From contig NZ_JNYQ01000015.1 of the NCBI RefSeq assembly GCF_000717245.1, positions 62,001 through 126,000 of the forward strand: a stretch of 64,000 nt of DNA, given 5' to 3'. This document shows positions 51,401-57,245 of the stretch, one piece after another; the first letter of the stretch is position 1; the number at the start of each line of letters is the position of its first letter. The stretch comes from Kitasatospora papulosa. Lineage in GTDB: Bacteria > Actinomycetota > Actinomycetes > Streptomycetales > Streptomycetaceae. The notes under the pieces were generated by a model that searched no databases, was not told the origin of the DNA, and saw nothing but the letters and a program-made list of their open reading frames with translations. A program made the position numbers and the translations under genes.

Positions 51401-53055
51401 ACACCGTCCCCGCCGACGGCGCGGACGGCCCGGACGACGGCGAGATCCGCACGCACCTCGCCGGAACCCTGCCCGACCACATGATCCCCGCCGCCCACGT
51501 GCGACTCGGCGTCCTGCCCGTCACACCCAACGGCAAGACCGACCGGCGCGCCCTGCCCGCACCGGACCATGCCGTACCGGCCGGCGGCCGGGCACCGCGC
51601 ACCGCTCGCGAACGGGCCCTGTGCGAGGTGTTCGCCGAGACCCTCGGCGTACCCGAAGTGGGCGTCACCGACGACTTCTTCGCGCTCGGCGGGCACTCCC
51701 TGCTCGCCGTCACCCTCGCTCAGCGGATCGAGGAGCGGTGCGGCCGGCGCCCCTCCCTGCGGACCGTGTTCGCCGCGCCCACGGCCGAGGGCATGGCCCG
51801 CCTCCTGGACGACGGCGCGGGGGAGGAGAACGCCGGCCACGACGTCACACCGGACCTCCTCTCCGAGGTGCGGCTCGCCGCGGACATCACCGGGCGGCCA
51901 GGCCCGGCCCCCGTGCCCGCCCCCACCCGGACGCCCGCCCGGCCCACCGCCCGCCCCCTGCTGACCGGCGCCTCCGGCTTCCTCGGCGCCTTCCTCCTGC
52001 GCGATCTCGTCGAGACCACCGGCGAGCCCGTCGACTGCCTCGTACGCGCCGAGGACGAGCAGCACGCGGCACACCGGGTGCGGGCCAACCTGGAGCGGTA
52101 CGGCCTGTGGCGCCCCCGCTACGCCGACCTGGTCCACGCCGTCCCCGGGGACCTCGCCGCCCCCGGACTGGGGCTGTCCGCCGAGGACCGGGACGCGCTG
52201 GTCCGCCGCCTCGGCACCGTCGTCCACAACGGCGCGCACGTCAACTTCGCGGCCGGGTACCGCGATCTGCGCGCCCCCAACGTGGCCGGAACCGAGGAAC
52301 TGCTGCGCCTGCTCGCCGATTCCGGCTCACCCGGCCTGCACCACATCTCGACCACGAGCGTCTACGCCCCGGCGTCCGGCCCCGACCCCGTCACCATCAC
52401 GGAGTCGACCCCGCCGGGCCCGCCCTCCGCCCTGCCCGACGGATACGCGCAGAGCAAGTGGGTCGCCGAGCAACTCGTCGGGCTGGCACGCGAACGAGGC
52501 CTGCCGGTCACCGTCCACCGGCCCGGCCGCATCAGCGGCGACACCACCACCGGCGCCTGCCAGGAGCGTGACCTCCTGTGGCAGCTCATCAAGGGATGCC
52601 TCCAGGCGGGCGCGGTGCCCGACCTGCCGCACGGCTCGACCGACTGGGTACCGGTGGACTACGTCAGCGCGGCCGTGGTGGCGCTCGCCACGTCCGGCCG
52701 GACGGACGCGGAGGTCCACCACTACACCCACCCCGAAGCGCCCGGCCTGGACCGCGTCTTCGAGGTCGCCGCCCGCCTGGGACACGAGCTGCGGACCGTC
52801 CCGGCCCCGCAGTGGCAGGCACGTGTCGCCGCCCGGCGCGACAACGCGGCGCAGCTGTTCCTCGGCGAAGCGGGAGGGGGACGTCACGGGGTGACGGACC
52901 ACCGCGGCTTCGACTCCGGCCGGACGGCCGAGGCCGCGGCTGCCCTCGGCGTCCACCTGCCCGCGCTGACCGACGACGTACTGACCCGCTATCTGACCTA
53001 CTTCCACGGGACGGGCTTCCTGCCCTCGCCGCAGGGGGTGCGGGCCGCGAGGTGA
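45484..53055 (+). CDS. nonribosomal peptide synthetase, two modules with terminal reductase: C-A-T-C-A-T-R
   Basis: 2523 residues. A DCL condensation domain (LPLTPLQAGMLFHAL; HHILLDG about 145), matching the upstream epimerase; A5 and T5 (Ser1011); LCL C6 (HHIAADG 1194); A6 and T6 (Ser2072); then a thioester reductase domain (about 2158-2523) with TGASGFLG for NADPH and catalytic YAQSK (Tyr2321, Lys2325). A5 pocket by hand alignment matches A1 (Val/Ile-like); A6 reads DAWAVAAVCK, close to Phe codes. No thioesterase is present, so release should be reductive, giving a C-terminal aldehyde or alcohol. GTG at 45484 overlaps the first NRPS stop, keeping strict subunit stoichiometry. Confidence 0.93.
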   Translation: MTGFRLEDVLPLTPLQAGMLFHALYDSRAVDVYTAQFVFELEGPVGVPALRAAVGGLLRRHANLRVGFLHEDLDEPVQAVAAEVPVPLEELDLTGGDAPGTVEDRLAAFLAADRTRRFDLATPPLMRFTLVRTAPDRHRLVMTSHHILLDGWSMPLLVRELFELYAHHGDDSTLPRVAPYRTYLAWLAQQDRAAALDVWRTALAGIEAPTLLAGRGGTDVPAPGELPGTLVLELDAATTHRLRETARDHRLTLNTLVQGAWGLLLAHLTGRPDVVFGTTVSGRPPEIPGIESMVGLFINTVPVRLRPEPGETLATLLTRLQEEQGRLLGSQYVGLTEIRGVTDLPELFDTLAVFENYPMDAEALRTAQQALPGLSVTGFSGTDAAHYPLTLTIAPGDTLKITFGYRAAVLDRAEVARTVARTRRLLTAMAQGLGLRADSVPVLLDGEREALLSLGEGAGLPHTTAGTSIPDAVARHAARHPDAVAVAGVGEQLTYAGLRDLAEETAGALTGLGTGAEDGVGILLGRSAATVTASLAALRAGAAYVPLDPRWPAERLARVAEVAGLRALIVDGTTRTHPWAAGLGPEVAVLTVDASGRVVHGGPAAPGALPAVTGGARLAYVMFTSGSTGLPKGVGVTHADIAALAADRTWGDGAADAVLMHSAYVFDASTFEIWAPLLNGGRVVVAPEGVLQPAALRELVARDGVTAAFLTTALFNVVAETDPGALGLLRLVASGGESAAPGLLQSLAAAYPGTAFLNVYGPTETTTFATRHRVRPGAPDGVPPIGLPLDGARAYVLDTALRPVPAGAEGELYVAGPGVARGYLGRPGPTATRFVADPFSGAGARMYRTGDLVRRDPDGTLHHVARSDQQIKLRGHRIEPAEIEAVLRSDDSVRAACVVVREDLPGDRTLTAYVVPAPGHTPDPDLLASYVGRRLPAYMVPATVQCLDALPLTANGKLDRSALPAPATAPATGNRAPRTAHEEILAGLFADVLGVERVGIDDSFFALGGHSLLATRLVGRVRTALDTETEIRTLFENPTVATLAGVLRDADRPARPALVPQERPTLLPLSSAQQRLWFLHRLEGPSATYNIPFALRLDGPLDAEALRRALHDVVGRHAALRTVFPEHDSRPHQRITAPADVRLPLAAEAVDEDRLSARITAAVTAPIDIEHQLPLRATLLRLDATAHVLVLVIHHIAADGSSLAPFARDLGAAYRARVHSGAPEWTDLPVDYADHTLWQRRLLGDEHDPDSLLARQLDHWKAALDGMPEMIELPWDRSRPAVPRHTGATHDFALDPATARQVTDLARARGCSVFMVLQAALSAVLSRHGAGDDIPLGTAVAGRTDEAAADLVGFFVNTLVLRTDLTGDPTFLELLDRVKEFDLSAYAHQDVPFERLVELLNPARSQNHHPLFQTMLILQNHTPAAPVDLPGITARGIPVDPGVSKFDLSFTFTETYDDDGAPHGMRASVDYATELFDASTVRGLAGRLVLLLTAATADPDRPLSTYDVFTAAERARLTAWGTGPVDDGPGSTVPALFEQWARRTPDAPAVRDAGTTLTYGELDRRADALARRLAARGIGPEDRVAVALPRTAELVVALLGILKAGAAYVPLDPDYPARRLSYMLDDSRPRLLLTTPAVRSRLPQTPVPCLYAGDHTDSAPTAGPAAGPVPALLPAHPAYVIYTSGSTGRPKGVVVTHRGAGAMARTQRERLRVTPGSRVLHAASVSFDAAFWELCMGLLSGACLEIDEREALMPGPALAGLVRERGVTHLTLPPAALAVMPPDSLPAGTTLVLAGEACTPALVHAWAADRFLVNAYGPTETTVCATMSTFQHADGPLAPDRTVPIGVPVDGTRVHVLDDRLRPVPPGVTGELYVAGGGVARGYHGRAALTASRFVADPFGGGGGRMYRTGDLVRWTADGQLVYVSRVDDQVKLRGFRIELGEIEAALTAMPGVAAACAVVREDRPGDRRLVAYTVPADGADGPDDGEIRTHLAGTLPDHMIPAAHVRLGVLPVTPNGKTDRRALPAPDHAVPAGGRAPRTARERALCEVFAETLGVPEVGVTDDFFALGGHSLLAVTLAQRIEERCGRRPSLRTVFAAPTAEGMARLLDDGAGEENAGHDVTPDLLSEVRLAADITGRPGPAPVPAPTRTPARPTARPLLTGASGFLGAFLLRDLVETTGEPVDCLVRAEDEQHAAHRVRANLERYGLWRPRYADLVHAVPGDLAAPGLGLSAEDRDALVRRLGTVVHNGAHVNFAAGYRDLRAPNVAGTEELLRLLADSGSPGLHHISTTSVYAPASGPDPVTITESTPPGPPSALPDGYAQSKWVAEQLVGLARERGLPVTVHRPGRISGDTTTGACQERDLLWQLIKGCLQAGAVPDLPHGSTDWVPVDYVSAAVVALATSGRTDAEVHHYTHPEAPGLDRVFEVAARLGHELRTVPAPQWQARVAARRDNAAQLFLGEAGGGRHGVTDHRGFDSGRTAEAAAALGVHLPALTDDVLTRYLTYFHGTGFLPSPQGVRAAR

Positions 53056-53067
53056 ACGGCGCGGACG

Positions 53068-53102
53068 TCTGCCACCCGGGATTGTCGGTGGCGGGTGGCA
53101 GA
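53068..53102. terminator. hairpin after the NRPS genes
   Basis: TCTGCCACCCG (53068-53078) and CGGGTGGCAGA (53092-53102) are perfect 11-bp complements around a 13-bp loop, 13 bp past the NRPS stop and just before the GNAT gene. Terminator, or operator for the next gene. Confidence 0.5.
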
Positions 53103-53112
53103 CTCCGTCGGC

Positions 53113-53574
53113 ATGACCGAACAGGTGTGTCTGAGAGCCGTCGTCCAGGACGATCTGGAGGTGTTCCTCGCACAGGAGCACGATCCGGAGTCCGTACGCC
53201 GGTCGAACTTCCCGCCCCGCGAACGCGAGGCCTTCATGAAGCACTGGACGACGAAGGTGCTGGGGGACCCGTCCAACCGCGTGCGTGCCGTCACCGTCGA
53301 CGGAGTGCTGGCCGGCAACCTGGTGGCGTGGTGGGACGGGGACCGGCGCTTCATCGGGTACTGGCTCGGCCGCCGGTTCTGGGGCCGGGGCATCGGGACC
53401 CGGGCCCTTGCGCTCTTCCTGGACGAGGAGACCGAACGCCCCCTGTTCGCCGACCCGTTCGCCGAGAACACCGGTTCGGTCCGGCTGCTGGAGAAACACG
53501 GCTTCCGGAGCGCCGGGACGGTCATGCACGGCGAGCACGAGCACATCATGCTGGTGCTGGGGGAGGCCGGCTGA
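53113..53574 (+). CDS. GNAT family N-acetyltransferase
   Basis: 153 residues, RimJ/RimL-like. The acetyl-CoA loop is GYWLGRRFWGRGIGTRALALFLDEE (Q/RxxGxG/A type), followed by FAENTGSVRLLEKHGFRSAGTV, the usual C-terminal half. ATG at 53113 has no ribosome-binding site and lies right behind a hairpin, so the mRNA may be leaderless or the gene read through from the NRPS. Substrate unknown; a self-resistance or tailoring role for the peptide is possible but not supported by sequence. Confidence 0.85.
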   Translation: MTEQVCLRAVVQDDLEVFLAQEHDPESVRRSNFPPREREAFMKHWTTKVLGDPSNRVRAVTVDGVLAGNLVAWWDGDRRFIGYWLGRRFWGRGIGTRALALFLDEETERPLFADPFAENTGSVRLLEKHGFRSAGTVMHGEHEHIMLVLGEAG

Positions 53575-53698
53575 CCAACTCCCCCAGCACCAGGGCCGCG
53601 TCGCCGGACGGGCGGCGGCGCGGTGATCACTTCATGGCATGCTTGTTCCTCGCACTGTGGGCTGAACCGATGATCGGTCGACCGGGAGAAACCGCGCT

Positions 53699-53869
53699 GT
53701 GGGGTACACGATTCCTGAGGCCGTCGACACGATGCTCGACGTGGTCGGGGTGGGACGGCCGAGCGTCGGCGAGGCCGCGCGCCACGGCACTTGCGAGGAC
53801 GCCCACGAGGTGCGCCGTTTCCCCTCGGCGCCGCCCGGCCGGCTCGGCAACGATGTCATCACCTCATGA
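53699..53869 (+). CDS. possible 56-residue ORF coupled to the SUKH-like gene
   Basis: GTG at 53699 to TGA at 53869, reading VGYTIPEAVDTMLDVVGVGR at the start and HGTCEDAHEVRRF later. Its stop overlaps the next start (ATGA), which favours real translation. No family recognised and no clear ribosome-binding site. It may be a remnant of a longer gene, since the frame is closed 34 bp further upstream. Confidence 0.25.
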   Translation: MGYTIPEAVDTMLDVVGVGRPSVGEAARHGTCEDAHEVRRFPSAPPGRLGNDVITS

Positions 53870-54813
53870 CGCGCGGCGACGAGGCACTTGAGGCAGCCGG
53901 CTGGTACGAGGGCCGTGACGTCGGGGACCGGGCGCTGTCAGCCGTCCTCGGATCCGTCGCGCTCGCCGGACCGGCGGCGGACGCCACGGCGTGGGCGGTG
54001 TTCCCGGCCGCCGAACGGGCGCTGCGCACGTTCCACGGCCTACGGCTGCCGCCGGTCGGTCCGGGGCGGGACGAGGCGCCCACCGGATGTGTCATCGACC
54101 CGCTGGAAGCCCGCCACGCCCGCCCGTCGCTGCTGCGGCTCGCGGAGACCACGGGATCCCGGATGTTTCCCCTCGGCCGCACCGACGCCGACGCACTGCT
54201 CGCGGTCGACGAGGAGGGGCGTCTCTTCTCCGTCGGTCACGGAGAGCAGTGGCAGCTCGGTGACACCGTCCGCCAGGGCCTCACAGCGTTGACCGAGGGA
54301 CGCGCCCCGCACCGGATGGCCGCGCGCAGGTGGTCCTGGACCGTCTCGTCGGCGGTGGACGGGAATCCGCTCGTCAACGCCGTACGCACCGCGCTCGTGG
54401 CGGTGTACGTGCTGCACCACCGGCAGATGTTCAGCGCCCGTGGACTGCGGCTGACCGTCACGCCGTTGCGCGGCATCGGTCCGGTCGCCCTGGACCGTAC
54501 GGTCCGCCTGCCGGGCGGCCGGCTGGAGGAGAGCGCGACACCGCTGGTGACCGCGATGGAGGCGCTGATCGAGGCCGCGGAGGTCACGACGGAGGGAGCG
54601 GAACTGAAGGTGGCGGTGTCCGCGCCGCCGAAGACCGTCGGCCCGCCGGCCTCCGTCAGCTGCGCCGTGCGCACGGGACACCTGGCGAAGGAACCGGCGA
54701 TGGTGGAACTCTCGCTCTCCGCCGGTGCGGGAGCCTCCGTCGGCCGGGTGCGTGCGGCCGTCCGCGCCTGTTCACAGGACCTGGCGCGCCATGCCCGGCG
54801 CCCCTCGTCGTGA
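53866..54813 (+). CDS. SUKH-3-like immunity protein with C-terminal extension
   Basis: 315 residues. Residues 1-145 follow the SUKH-3 pattern: ALEAAGWYEGRDV, AAERALRTFHGLRLPP, MFPLGRTDADALLAVDEEGRLFSVGHGEQWQLGDTV, LTALTEG. SUKH proteins are immunity factors against polymorphic toxins, often nucleases or deaminases. Residues about 150-315 form an additional domain I do not recognise (alternating strands and helices, ending in an Ala/Arg-rich helix). Most SUKH-3 proteins are half this length. ATG at 53866 overlaps the preceding small frame. No toxin gene is nearby. Confidence 0.6.
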   Translation: MTRGDEALEAAGWYEGRDVGDRALSAVLGSVALAGPAADATAWAVFPAAERALRTFHGLRLPPVGPGRDEAPTGCVIDPLEARHARPSLLRLAETTGSRMFPLGRTDADALLAVDEEGRLFSVGHGEQWQLGDTVRQGLTALTEGRAPHRMAARRWSWTVSSAVDGNPLVNAVRTALVAVYVLHHRQMFSARGLRLTVTPLRGIGPVALDRTVRLPGGRLEESATPLVTAMEALIEAAEVTTEGAELKVAVSAPPKTVGPPASVSCAVRTGHLAKEPAMVELSLSAGAGASVGRVRAAVRACSQDLARHARRPSS

Positions 54814-55250
54814 CCTGAGTCCGCCGTCGGGGATCCCGCCGCGACCTCTTGCACGGCGCGGGCCGATCGCCGTAGGGTCACGCGGGCGACGATGATCACG
54901 ACGGGGATCCGGCCGGTGGGCCCCACGAGGTCCTCGGGCCGGCGACCGGCGGCGGATTCGCGAGGGCGGGCCGACGGCCGCGCCCCTCCGGCCCGCACCG
55001 GGAGACCGACCGACGGACCTGAGCCGTCCGGTCTCCGCGGCACCGCCGCTCCGGACCGGCACCGCCGTTCCCGTCGCACCGGCCGCCCGTGACCACAGCG
55101 CCCGGCGGGACGTGACCGTCGAGTCGGCGGGTGGGGCCCGCAGCGGGGGCCCGGCGCCGGCCGGACCGGGTATGTCGCGCCGCGTTCCGGAGGACGTGCC
55201 GGCCTCCGCCCACCGAACCGGCCACTCGGCACACCGAACAAGGAGAGATC
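54814..55250. other. 437-bp intergenic region upstream of the CE7 esterase
   Basis: A possible promoter lies at 54849-54878. A 66-codon frame at 54892-55092 is Arg/Pro-rich with no domain and is probably not a gene. Otherwise nothing is seen. Confidence 0.4.
54849..54878 (+). promoter_or_regulatory. candidate vegetative promoter
   Basis: TTGCAC (54849-54854), 18-bp spacer, TAGGGT (54873-54878). It would give the CE7 esterase gene a leader of about 365 nt, or serve an unrecognised small RNA or ORF. Confidence 0.4.
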
Positions 55251-56273
55251 GTGTCCACCCATCCGCGCACGACGGACACCGCCGAACTCAGCCCGCCGCC
55301 CCATGACTTTCCCTTCGATCCCACCCACGGATACGACCTGCCGCACCTCCTCGCGGTGACGGCTCCGTCGGGCCCCGACGACTTCGCCGACTTCTGGCGA
55401 GAGCGCCACGCGCGTGCGCTGCGCGTCGACACGGCGCCTCGGATCGAGGGAGCGTGGGCCACGGTGGACGGCGTGCGGGTCGCCGCCGTCTCGTACACGT
55501 CCTCCGACGGCGTCCGTATCGGCGGGTGGCTGACCGCCCCGGCGAGCGGCCGGGTCACCCAGGGCTGCGTCTCGACGCACGGATACGGAGGCCGGGCGGC
55601 CCCCGACCCCTGGCAGTCCCCGCCGGAGACCGCGACCATCTGGCCCTGCCTGCGCGGGCTCGGAACGCGGAGCCTGCTGCCCGGCGTGCCCTCGCAGTCG
55701 GCGGGGCACGTCCTGCACGGCATCGGCGCCCGGGAGTCGTACCTCATCGGCGGGTGCGTGGCCGACGTCTGGTGCGCGGCCACCGCCCTGCAGCGGCTGG
55801 TGCCGGAGACCGGCGGACGGCTGACGTACCTCGGCACCAGTTTCGGCGGCGGCATCGGTGCGCTGGCGCTTCCCTGGGACGAGCGTTTCCACGCCGCCGG
55901 GCTGACGGTGCCCACCTTCGGGAACCACCCGCTCCGGGTGACCCTTCCGTGCACGGGCAGCGGGGAGTCGGTGCGTACCCGGTACGCCGGGGACCCCTCG
56001 GTGCTGGACGTCCTCGCGTACTTCGACGCCGCGACGGCGGCCCGGCACATCGAGATCCCCGTACATGTGGGCGCCGCCCTGTTCGATCCGCATGTGCCCC
56101 CGCCCGGGCAGTTCGCGGTGTACAACGCACTGGCCGGGCCGCGCGAACTCCTGGTCCTGCGGGCGGGGCACTTCGACCACCCGGGCGAGCGGGCCGAGAC
56201 GGCGGCCCTGGAAGAGGCCCAGCGACAGTTCCTGTCCGGGACGGACCCCGTGCTGCCGCCCCCCACCGCCTGA
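55251..56273 (+). CDS. acetyl xylan esterase / cephalosporin-C deacetylase family (CE7)
   Basis: 340 residues, alpha/beta hydrolase. FPFDPTHGYD and FADFWRERHARAL are CE7-like at the N-terminus. The nucleophile elbow GTSFGGG (Ser about 200), an acid in ALFDPHVPPPGQ (about 280) and the catalytic His in RAGHFDHPG (about 306) form the triad. An RGLG-type motif (LRGLGTRSLLPG) follows HGYGG, as in the family. It removes acetyl groups from sugars, probably from oligosaccharides imported by the neighbouring ABC system. There is no signal peptide. GTG at 55251 follows AAGGAGAG. Confidence 0.85.
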   Translation: MSTHPRTTDTAELSPPPHDFPFDPTHGYDLPHLLAVTAPSGPDDFADFWRERHARALRVDTAPRIEGAWATVDGVRVAAVSYTSSDGVRIGGWLTAPASGRVTQGCVSTHGYGGRAAPDPWQSPPETATIWPCLRGLGTRSLLPGVPSQSAGHVLHGIGARESYLIGGCVADVWCAATALQRLVPETGGRLTYLGTSFGGGIGALALPWDERFHAAGLTVPTFGNHPLRVTLPCTGSGESVRTRYAGDPSVLDVLAYFDAATAARHIEIPVHVGAALFDPHVPPPGQFAVYNALAGPRELLVLRAGHFDHPGERAETAALEEAQRQFLSGTDPVLPPPTA

Positions 56274-56364
56274 CCTCCTGCCGCACGACCGGATCCGCCG
56301 GGCCGGGGACGGCACCGATTTCAGGTACGGGAGCCGATCGGGCGCGATATGCTGATGCAGAATG

Positions 56365-56379
56365 TGCAAGGGATTTGCA
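56365..56379. promoter_or_regulatory. candidate IclR operator before the iclR-like gene
   Basis: TGCAAGGGATTTGCA: perfect 5-bp arms TGCAA/TTGCA around a 5-bp centre, 15 bp before the regulator start, suggesting autoregulation. Confidence 0.5.
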
Positions 56380-56393
56380 GAACGAGGAGGGTC

Positions 56394-57182
56394 ATGGCTA
56401 CGCGGGCGACCGATGCAGGGACGAACCAGAGCGTCGAACGAGCGGTCTCGGTGCTGCGCGCACTCGACTCCGGCCGGCCCGAACTCCGTGTCTCCGACGT
56501 CGCCGAGCTCACCGGACTGGGCTCCTCGACCACCTCCCGCCTGCTGTCCACCCTGGAACGCCTCGACATGGTCGAACGCGATCCGGTCAGCAACCTCTAC
56601 CGCCTCAGCCTGGGCCTCCTGCCCCTGGCCGCCACCGCCACCAACCGCCACCCCGTGCACCGGGCCGCCCGTATGGTGCTCCAGGGCCTCGCCACCCGCA
56701 CCGGGCTCGGGGCCAACGTGGCCGTACGCCGCGGTGGCGAGCTGATGTTCCTGTGCAACTTCGAGGGCACGCGAGCCCCCAAGTCCTACACGCAGGCCGG
56801 GCACACCGCTCCGCTGCACGCCACGAGCATCGGCAAGTGCCTGCTCAGCGGTATGGCCCCCAAGGAGCGCCGCAAGCTCCTGGGGGACCCTCTCGACGCG
56901 CACACCGAGTACACGACCACCAGTCACGACCTCCTCGACACCGAGATCGACACCGTCCGGCGCACCGGCTACGCCGTCGAGGCCGAGGAGCGGGCCCTGG
57001 GCCGCGCGTCACTGGCCGCGCCCGTCCGTGACGCTTCGGGGGAGATCGTCGCCGCCATCTCCCTCTGGGGTCCGACCTCGGTGCTCGGGGACCGCTCCGA
57101 CACCGAGGGGCAGCGCCTCGCCCTCGTACGCGAGGTCATCGAGGCGGCCGACGCCATCAGCCAGGCGCTGGGCGCGCTCTGA
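56394..57182 (+). CDS. IclR-family transcriptional regulator
   Basis: 262 residues. The N-terminal winged helix (SVERAVSVLRALDSGRPELRVSDVAELTGLGSSTTSRLLSTLERLDMVERD) is followed by the GAF-like effector domain with HATSIGKCLLSG and AAPVRDASGEIVAAISLWGP, both typical of IclR. ATG at 56394 has GAGGAGG 4 nt upstream. It lies between the CE7 esterase and the convergent FAD oxidoreductase and is the only regulator in the sugar locus. Predicted targets are its own gene, the FAD gene and the ABC operon, judged from related sites upstream of each. Confidence 0.92.
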   Translation: MATRATDAGTNQSVERAVSVLRALDSGRPELRVSDVAELTGLGSSTTSRLLSTLERLDMVERDPVSNLYRLSLGLLPLAATATNRHPVHRAARMVLQGLATRTGLGANVAVRRGGELMFLCNFEGTRAPKSYTQAGHTAPLHATSIGKCLLSGMAPKERRKLLGDPLDAHTEYTTTSHDLLDTEIDTVRRTGYAVEAEERALGRASLAAPVRDASGEIVAAISLWGPTSVLGDRSDTEGQRLALVREVIEAADAISQALGAL

Positions 57183-57186
57183 CGTA

Positions 57187-57242
57187 CACGGCGAAGGGGG
57201 CCGGGGGAGGCCGATCGGCCCCCACCGGCCCCCTTCGCCGTG
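57187..57242. terminator. bidirectional terminator with 18-bp perfect stem
   Basis: Arms 57187-57204 and 57225-57242 are perfect complements. They lie between the convergent regulator and FAD oxidoreductase genes and end 3 bp before the latter's stop codon. The loop contains a smaller GGCCGATCGGCC palindrome. Confidence 0.8.
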
Positions 57243-57245
57243 CGG

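Noticed and set aside
54892..55092. 66-codon plus-strand frame downstream of a promoter-like element
   Set aside because: Arg/Pro-rich composition typical of non-coding high-GC DNA, no ribosome-binding site and no family.
54237..56927. Minus-strand frame of 896 codons across the SUKH and CE7 genes
   Set aside because: Crosses two supported plus-strand genes and has no domain signal.
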